Virus record (IMG/VR): IMGVR_UViG_3300025120_000673
Location: 1-21,339 of that record
DNA: 21,339 nt
Direction: 5' to 3' (one strand)
From: a virus
The notes under the pieces are model-generated. The model was not told the DNA's origin. It saw only the letters and a list, made by a program, of their open reading frames with translations, and made no database searches. How positions within the stretch are numbered: position 1 is the first letter of the stretch; each line of letters starts with the position of its first letter. Both the position numbers and the translations under genes were made by a program. This document shows positions 13,133 through 19,099 of this stretch, piece after piece.

Positions 13133-14338
13133 ATGGCATCAACATATACATCAAGAATTAGATTAGAAAAACAAGCAGATGGTGAAAATCCTAACTCATG
13201 GGGTTTAATACTAAATCAAAATGTTATTGATTTAATAGATGAATCAATAGCAGGATATGAAACTGTATCTGTTTCTAGTGTTGCAGTAAGTTTAACTAAC
13301 AATAGTGGAGCTACAGACCAATCAAGAAACTTTGGTTTGAAAGTTATGGGAACATTAACTGCTAACGTAACTATAGGCATACCTGCTCAAGAGAAAATTT
13401 ACTTTATACATAATGGAACTTCAGGTGATTATGATGTATTTATTAAACCTACTGGAGGTACTGCTGTTACTGCAGCTCAACAAGGATTTAGTTCTGTTGT
13501 AGCCACTAATGGAACTCTAGTAAATAGATTAGATACAGGATCAGCAAATTCTTTAACAGTAATTGCTAATGCTTCTATAGGTGGTACACTTACTGTTAAT
13601 GGAGAGACTACTCTTAAAACTCATCTTAATATGGCTGATAATGATAAAATTAAATTAGGTGATTCAGGAGATTTAGAAATATATCATGATGCTTCTAACT
13701 CATATATAGCTGATACTGGAACTGGAGAGTTAAGAATTAAAACTAATAATCTTAATGTTCAAAATGCAGCAGGAAATGAATCATTAATAGGAGCTACTGA
13801 AGATGCAGGAGTCTCATTATATTTTAATAATGCTTCAAAGTTAGTAACTAATAACACAGGTGTTACAGTAACTGGAATTGTATCAGCAACTTCATTTGCA
13901 GGTAATGGTTCAACACTAAGTAATGTAGGTAAGACTTTACAAGTAGTTCAGGCAGGTTATGGTACTTCTTATGCTTTAACAACATCTTATGCAACAACAA
14001 ATTTAGCATTAGCAATTAGTACTGCTGCTGCTTCTAATAAAGTATTAGTACAATTTAATGTATATACTGATACAAGGTCACAATCTACAGATGGTAAAGC
14101 AGTATTTAAATTATATAGAGGAAGTACTGATTTAGGTTATATTGGTTCATATGCTTCTGAAGGAGCTAGAACTCAAGCTATGGTTGCTATGCAATTTTTA
14201 GATTCTCCCGGATCAGCAGCTTCACATACATATACTTTATATGCAAAAAAAGAAAATGGTTCAGTTGATTTACATGATAGTGATATGATTGCTGAAGCAT
14301 CTCAAAGTCGTATAACCTGTACAGAGTTAGTATATTAA
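13133..14338 (+). CDS. Podovirus-type tail fibre protein
   Basis: 401 residues; AGGAAAAG lies just upstream of ATG 13133. Residues 1-135 (YTSRIRLEKQADGENPNSWG, LIDESIAGYETVSV, DQSRNFGLKVMGTLTANVTI, IYFIHNGTSGDYDV) match a conserved fibre N-domain of marine phages, probably the tail-attachment part. Residues 151-250 repeat the shaft module found in 10173-11687 (TLTVNGETTL, KLGDSGDLEIYHDASNSYI, GVTVTG). Residues 250-266 are ATSFAGNGSTLSNV-type linker. The last 130 residues are a separate beta domain ending SRITCTELVY, likely receptor-facing. The stop overlaps the hub gene start (TAATG). Confidence 0.82.
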   Translation: MASTYTSRIRLEKQADGENPNSWGLILNQNVIDLIDESIAGYETVSVSSVAVSLTNNSGATDQSRNFGLKVMGTLTANVTIGIPAQEKIYFIHNGTSGDYDVFIKPTGGTAVTAAQQGFSSVVATNGTLVNRLDTGSANSLTVIANASIGGTLTVNGETTLKTHLNMADNDKIKLGDSGDLEIYHDASNSYIADTGTGELRIKTNNLNVQNAAGNESLIGATEDAGVSLYFNNASKLVTNNTGVTVTGIVSATSFAGNGSTLSNVGKTLQVVQAGYGTSYALTTSYATTNLALAISTAAASNKVLVQFNVYTDTRSQSTDGKAVFKLYRGSTDLGYIGSYASEGARTQAMVAMQFLDSPGSAASHTYTLYAKKENGSVDLHDSDMIAEASQSRITCTELVY

Positions 14339-16209
14339 TGTCATCAACAGATTCAAAACTTCAATCATTAAAATTTTTACCCGGATTTCATAGAGAGTCA
14401 ACTCAATATGCTGAAGAAGGTAAATGGTTTGATGGTAATAGAGTTAGGTTTAGAGAAGGTAAACCTGAAAACATACGAGGTTATTCAAAACATAATTCAA
14501 CAGTTTTATCAGGTCAAATTAGAGATGTGTTAACATGGTCAGATAATAATACTAAAAAAATGATAATAGCTGGTTCAAACAAACAAGCTTATGTTGAATT
14601 AGGAGATGTTATTTATGATGTAACTCCTATTACTTCTATCGTATCTGTTCAAAATATTTTTACAACAGCTAATGGTTCTATAGAAATTGTTACAAGCATA
14701 ACTAATCATGGAAGATCAGAAGGTGATAGAATTATTATTGAAGGTTCAGATGCAGTAGGTGGTGTAACTTTACCTAGACTATTACCTTATACTATTACAA
14801 GTGTTACTAATATAAATAAATTTACATTTAATGGTCCTACTACAGCAACAGGAACAGCTACAGGTGGAGGTACTGCTGTATCAGTAGCATATTTATTAGA
14901 TAATGAATTATCTGATAGTATACAAGGTTTAGGTTATGGTGCTGCTATTTTTAATGCAGGTGCTTCTGTAACAGGAGAAAGAGCATGGAATGTTGCAGCT
15001 TCATCTTCAGGAATTACCTTTCAAGGTAGCCAATGGAAGTTTGATAATTGGGGTCAAGATGTACTAGGACTACGTAGAGGTGGTAATATATTTTATTTTG
15101 ATACTGCTGCTTCTATAACACCTTCAAGAATGTTGCCTATTACTAGTTCAACTAATGCTACTCATGTTACAGCTACGTCTGCTCCTTCAAAGTCTAATTT
15201 TTTAGTTGTTTCTCCTAATGATAGACATGCTATTTGTTTTGGTACTAATGAATTTTCAGGAGCAGCTTTTAATCCTCTGTTAGTTAGATGGTCAGACCAA
15301 GAAGACTTTACTAATTGGACTCCTTCTATAACAACAACATCAGGTGAGACTGTGTTAACTGATGGTACAGAAATTATAGGAGCAGTTCGTTCTAGAAATA
15401 ATATAGCTATATGGACTGACAATGCTATGTATACAATGCAATATGTAGGTCCTCCTTTTATATTTAGTTTTACTCAAGTAGGTACTAACTGTGGTTTAAT
15501 AAGTCCTCATGGAGCTATTGATTATGATGGTATTTCTTATTGGATGAGTGATAATAACTTTTATGCTTTTGATGGAAGAATAAATAATTTACCTTGTACT
15601 ATACGTAGACATTTGTTTGGTAATTTTAATAATACAAATAAAGATAAAGTTTATGCAGGAATTAATTCTGAGTTTAAAGAAATTATTTGGTTATATCCTA
15701 AAGCAGGATCAACTGAACCTAATGCTTATGTTATATATAATGTAGAAGAAAAGACATGGGTATATGGAGATTCTTTTTATAGTACGTTTAATGATCGAAC
15801 AGTATTTAGTAATACAATTACAACAGGAAATACATCTGATACTGCTACTCCTTATCTTTATGATAATGAACCTACAGGTGTTTATACTGGAGATGGAGTA
15901 GCTTTATCTTCCTTTCTTGAATCTTCTAAGTTTGATCTAGACGAAGGAGATGATATAATGTACATGGATAAGATTATTCCTGACTATGCTATTGATTCAG
16001 GAAATCAAATAGAAATATTTATTCAAACAAATGCTTATCCTAATGGACCATTAACAACTAAAGGACCTTTTATTATTCAACCTTCTACAGAAAAAATAAA
16101 TTTTAGAGCTAGAGGTAGACAGGTTTCAGTTATTGTTTCAGGAACTAATGATGGTTCTTGGAGATGGGGTGAGGTTAGACTATCTACTCAAAAAGATGGT
16201 AGAAGATAA
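14338..16209 (+). CDS. Tail hub / nozzle candidate, P22 gp10-like
   Basis: 623 residues. The N-terminus (LKFLPGFHRESTQYAEEGKW, FDGNRVRFREGKPENIRGYS) and the central blocks VRWSDQEDFTNWTPS (about 314-328), IAIWTDNAMYTMQYVGPP (about 356-373), NCGLISPHGAIDYDGISYWM and FYAFDGRINNLPC are signatures of a large beta-propeller-like tail protein common in marine podoviruses. It occupies the place of P22 gp10, the packaged-DNA stabilisation/tail hub protein that follows gp4. The insert at about 100-185 (SIVSVQNIFTTANGSIEIVT and on) looks like an added beta domain. The C-terminus (RARGRQVSVIVSG ... WGEVRLST) resembles the end strands of gp10. The link to gp10 rests on context and pattern, not alignment. 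TAATG overlaps at both ends. Confidence 0.68.
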   Translation: MSSTDSKLQSLKFLPGFHRESTQYAEEGKWFDGNRVRFREGKPENIRGYSKHNSTVLSGQIRDVLTWSDNNTKKMIIAGSNKQAYVELGDVIYDVTPITSIVSVQNIFTTANGSIEIVTSITNHGRSEGDRIIIEGSDAVGGVTLPRLLPYTITSVTNINKFTFNGPTTATGTATGGGTAVSVAYLLDNELSDSIQGLGYGAAIFNAGASVTGERAWNVAASSSGITFQGSQWKFDNWGQDVLGLRRGGNIFYFDTAASITPSRMLPITSSTNATHVTATSAPSKSNFLVVSPNDRHAICFGTNEFSGAAFNPLLVRWSDQEDFTNWTPSITTTSGETVLTDGTEIIGAVRSRNNIAIWTDNAMYTMQYVGPPFIFSFTQVGTNCGLISPHGAIDYDGISYWMSDNNFYAFDGRINNLPCTIRRHLFGNFNNTNKDKVYAGINSEFKEIIWLYPKAGSTEPNAYVIYNVEEKTWVYGDSFYSTFNDRTVFSNTITTGNTSDTATPYLYDNEPTGVYTGDGVALSSFLESSKFDLDEGDDIMYMDKIIPDYAIDSGNQIEIFIQTNAYPNGPLTTKGPFIIQPSTEKINFRARGRQVSVIVSGTNDGSWRWGEVRLSTQKDGRR

Positions 16210-16481
16210 TGGCTAACTATCCACAAGTACCTAGCTTTACTTCTTTTTCTACTTCTGAATTAAATAAAATGTACACTTTAATAAGAGAATGGAGTAATCA
16301 ATTAAGTTTTGAATTAGAAACAAGAGATGCTTTAGTTGATTTTAAACCAGCAACAAATGTATATGCAGTAGTTACTGTTACAGAAATAGGAAGACCTAGT
16401 TCAGGTGATATAGCTTACTCAAAAAGCCAAGGTAAATTTAAAGGTTATGTAGATGGAACAGGATGGGTAAATTTTAACTAA
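16209..16481 (+). CDS. Small conserved phage protein after the tail hub
   Basis: 90 residues. The N-terminal helix (TSELNKMYTLIREWSNQLSF, ELETRD) and the C-terminal beta part (VTVTEIGRPSSGDIAYSKSQ, GKFKGYVDGTGWVNFN) match a small marine podovirus protein that regularly sits after the hub gene. The last part resembles a fibre-like or baseplate-like beta hairpin ending in GTGW-[VL]-[ND]-FN. Possibly a tail-tip or needle-base component; no direct evidence. TAATG overlaps on both sides. Confidence 0.75.
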   Translation: MANYPQVPSFTSFSTSELNKMYTLIREWSNQLSFELETRDALVDFKPATNVYAVVTVTEIGRPSSGDIAYSKSQGKFKGYVDGTGWVNFN

Positions 16482-16735
16482 TGAATAAACAAGAATATTT
16501 TAATTTAATAAATAATAGTACTTATATTGAAAATATTAATACAGGAACTGTGAAAACAAATGATTATTTTGGTACAAAAACTGTACAAGGTATGGCATTA
16601 AACATTGGTTCGTTGTATAATAAGAGTAATGATATGCAAAGTAATATAAGTAATTTTCAATCTAATATGACAAAGGCACAGTCTAATTATACTATGCCAA
16701 ATAAGGTGAAAAATAATAATGGCATACTTAGTTAA
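16481..16735 (+). CDS. Small Asn/Ser-rich protein with heptad QSN repeats, unknown
   Basis: 84 residues, rich in Asn, Ser and Thr. Near residues 53-70 the triplet QSN occurs three times at exact 7-residue spacing (QSNISNF, QSNMTKA, QSNYTMP), which suggests a short coiled coil with polar positions. No family recognised. The start overlaps the previous stop by one base. Its end overlaps the next gene by 17 bases, the largest overlap in the window. Codon use is like its neighbours, so it is probably real. Confidence 0.6.
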   Translation: MNKQEYFNLINNSTYIENINTGTVKTNDYFGTKTVQGMALNIGSLYNKSNDMQSNISNFQSNMTKAQSNYTMPNKVKNNNGILS

Positions 16736-17435
16736 TAGAGAAGCTCCTATGAGTGGGTTATCAAATCTCCTTTCTTTAAAAGGTAGGAAAGGTGATACTG
16801 AATTAATTCATATGTCTAAACCTGAAGTAAACGTGTTAGAACGTATGGGTAAATTAACAGTTAATCCTCGTACAGGTTTACCTGAAGCTTTTCGTTTAAA
16901 TGAAAAGATACAAAGTATAGGTGATATGTCTTTAGAAGAAGACTCTGAATCAGCTATGCAACAATTAATTAATTATGGTAGAAATAAATTAGAAAAACTT
17001 AATGTAATATCTACACCTAATGAAGGACTACAACAGATAATGCCTAAACCTCCTTTAGAAATGAAACAACCTATGCCACCACAACCTATGCCACCACAAC
17101 CTATGCCTAATCAAGGTGGTTTATCTGCTATGTTAGCTGAAGGTGGTCAAGGTAAAAGTGGTTACTTTGAAGGAATGGTTGAAGGAGAAGGTGATGGAAT
17201 GGATGATACAGTTGATTTTAAAGTTGAAGGTGATCCAATTATTAAACGTGCTAAACTAAGTAATGAAGAGTATGTAATGCCAGCAGATAGTGTTGCTATA
17301 TTAGGTAATGGTTCTTCTGATGCAGGTGCAGAAAAATTAGATGACTTTATAAAATATATAAGAAGTAAAGCTTTTGGTACAACAGAACAACAGAATGAAA
17401 TAAATGCTAGTAAAGAATTGAAGGGATTAGTATAA
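16719..17435 (+). CDS. Phage virion-type protein with GGLSAM and GDGMDD...MPADxVxxLGNGSS motifs
   Basis: 238 residues; AAGGTG (16703-16708) lies 10 bases before ATG 16719. Residues 1-115 contain an uncommon N-domain (LLSLKGRKGDTELIHMSKPE, LERMGKL, NPRTGLPEAF). Residues 117-130 are a QPMPP repeat. Then come GGLSAMLAEGGQG, GEGDGMDDTV (about 156-165) and LSNEEYVMPADSVAILGNGS with SSDAGAEKLDDFI. This last half is a well-known phage block (G[DS]G-[MT]-[DS]D ... R-LS-x-[GN]E-[FY]-V-[IM]-PA-D-V-V-x-x-LG-[ND]G) found in or near internal virion proteins of podoviruses. The function is not established; a virion-internal or ejection-related role fits the position. Confidence 0.75.
   Translation: MAYLVNREAPMSGLSNLLSLKGRKGDTELIHMSKPEVNVLERMGKLTVNPRTGLPEAFRLNEKIQSIGDMSLEEDSESAMQQLINYGRNKLEKLNVISTPNEGLQQIMPKPPLEMKQPMPPQPMPPQPMPNQGGLSAMLAEGGQGKSGYFEGMVEGEGDGMDDTVDFKVEGDPIIKRAKLSNEEYVMPADSVAILGNGSSDAGAEKLDDFIKYIRSKAFGTTEQQNEINASKELKGLV
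17067..17108 (+). repeat. 15-base tandem repeat encoding QPMPP
   Basis: Two full copies plus 12 bases of a third of CAACCTATGCCACCA, perfect at DNA level. It makes a proline-rich hinge between the N-domain and the GG-type C-domain of the gene 16719-17435. Perfect copies suggest recent slippage. Confidence 0.8.
17115..17155 (+). repeat. Dispersed repeat, copy 1 (encodes GGLSAML...GGQG)
   Basis: 21 bases are identical with 18314-18334; then 6 differing bases, then 14 identical bases (17142-17155 versus 18341-18354). I count about 36 of 41 bases equal to the copy in the next gene. Confidence 0.75.
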
Positions 17436-19099
17436 TGGCAGTAGATATAACAGGTAGGTATAGTGTTCCTAATGATTATAAATCAGGATTAGCTGATGTA
17501 TTAAAAGAATCTAAAAATATATATGAAACTAAAAAAGAGTTAGGTTATCCAACTTATACTGGTGATAGATATTCCGGGTTTAATCCTGAAGAACTAGCAG
17601 GTATGTCAGGTATTTCTAGTTTAGTAGGTAAAGGTCAAACATATTTTGATCCTGCTGAAAGTTTTTATAAAGGTCAGTCTGATAAATTTAGTGATAACAT
17701 GGCTTCATATATGAATCCTTATCAACAAGCAGTTATTGATGTAGAAAAAAGAGAAGCAGGTAGAGACTTTGACACAGGCTTACAGACTATAGGAATGGGT
17801 GCAGTAGGTGCAGGAAGTTTTGGAGGTTCTAGACAAGGTGTAGTTGAGTCTGAAGCATTAAGAGATTACCAATCAAAGTTAGGTGACATACAGACTAAGG
17901 GAAGTAAGGCAGCTTTTGAAAATGCACAGAAAGCTTTTGAATCTCAGAAGTCTAGAGAAAAATCTGCTGCTGCAGGTCTATCATCTTTAGGACAATTAGC
18001 TCCTCAACAAGCTTTAAAAGAATATACAGGTATGACAAGTGTAGGTGAAGCTCAAAGAGATATGACTGATAAAGGACTAGGTCAAAACTATGCTGACTAT
18101 CAAGCTCAATTAAATTTTCCAAATACCTTATTAGATAGATATCAATCAACCTTATATGGTTATCCTTATCAATCTACTGAGGTAGCTGATGTATATAGAA
18201 AACCTTCAGGCATGAGTAACTTTATGAACCTTGTAGGAACAGGAGCTAAACTATATGGTATGTCTCAAGGTATGCCTTTTAAAACAGGTGGTCAAGTAGC
18301 TTTTGATTCTGATGGTGGTTTATCTGCTATGTTACAAACAGGTGGTCAAGGTAATAGTAATACTAATCCTTCTATATTTGATAATCAAAAAAGTAATAAG
18401 AATCAACTTACTAATAAAGATCAACTTATGAAAATGTTATTAGGTTCATATGGGGATTTATCTAATACAATAACTGAAAGTCAAAAACTTCAAGAAGAAA
18501 TGGCTAATAAACAATTAGCTAGATTAGATAATACTTCTGGAAACATGGCTAATTTTATTGGTGATGCTTTAATTAATGCAGCTCAAGTTGATCCAAGAGC
18601 AGGAACATTTAGTGCATTAGCTCAAGGTGCTGCTGAAGCTACAGAAAATTTACCTAATGTTGAAGAAGAGAAATATAAAATACAACAAGCTTTATTACAA
18701 GGTAAGATATCTGCAGCTGAAGCTAAAGCAAAGCTTGCAGGATTAAATATAAAAGGTTATACTGATCTAGCAGCTTTAAGTGCAGGAAAATTAGATGCTC
18801 CAATTTTATCAGCTTTATCAAAACAAATAGCTGCAAAAAATAATATGGTGTTTAGTGATGAAAATGGTTTTACACTTATTAATGGACAAGCTGTAGATCA
18901 AGCAACTAAAGATTTAATGCAGAAACAATTAAAAGAAGTTTTAAATTTTTATAATCAATCTGGAAATTTAAACGATACTATGAATTATCTTTTTGATTTA
19001 AGTGCAGTAAAAAAAGATAAAGAATCTCAGGATAAAATAGAAGGTGATCCTGATATTATTAGTCAACTTATAAAAAACAAAACAACTCAGGATAATTAA
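17435..19099 (+). CDS. Putative internal/ejected virion protein with SYMNPY...GAGSFGGSRQGV motif
   Basis: 554 residues, TAATG start. Residues about 91-137 contain SYMNPYQQAVIDVEKREAGR and GAVGAGSFGGSRQGV. I recall this pair from large virion proteins of marine podoviruses, in which a long Ala/Gln-rich helix region follows, as it does here (residues 138-230). At about 281-308 a GGQVAFDSDGGLSAMLQTGG element appears, normally seen near protein ends, so residues 310-554 look like a second, helical module (AEAKAKLAGLNIKGY; LQQALLQGKISA-like text). Possibly a fusion of two virion proteins. No enzyme motif seen. Role in DNA ejection is inferred from the place after the tail hub. Confidence 0.7.
   Translation: MAVDITGRYSVPNDYKSGLADVLKESKNIYETKKELGYPTYTGDRYSGFNPEELAGMSGISSLVGKGQTYFDPAESFYKGQSDKFSDNMASYMNPYQQAVIDVEKREAGRDFDTGLQTIGMGAVGAGSFGGSRQGVVESEALRDYQSKLGDIQTKGSKAAFENAQKAFESQKSREKSAAAGLSSLGQLAPQQALKEYTGMTSVGEAQRDMTDKGLGQNYADYQAQLNFPNTLLDRYQSTLYGYPYQSTEVADVYRKPSGMSNFMNLVGTGAKLYGMSQGMPFKTGGQVAFDSDGGLSAMLQTGGQGNSNTNPSIFDNQKSNKNQLTNKDQLMKMLLGSYGDLSNTITESQKLQEEMANKQLARLDNTSGNMANFIGDALINAAQVDPRAGTFSALAQGAAEATENLPNVEEEKYKIQQALLQGKISAAEAKAKLAGLNIKGYTDLAALSAGKLDAPILSALSKQIAAKNNMVFSDENGFTLINGQAVDQATKDLMQKQLKEVLNFYNQSGNLNDTMNYLFDLSAVKKDKESQDKIEGDPDIISQLIKNKTTQDN
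18314..18354 (+). repeat. Dispersed repeat, copy 2 (encodes GGLSAML...GGQG)
   Basis: Matches 17115-17155 as described there, in the same reading frame relation. It lies at the junction of the two apparent modules of gene 17435-19099. Confidence 0.75.

Noticed and set aside
5989-14338. Diversity-generating retroelement or phase-variable fibre cassette
   Set aside because: I see no reverse transcriptase, no template/variable repeat pair with adenine-specific differences, and no invertible repeat flanking a fibre end.
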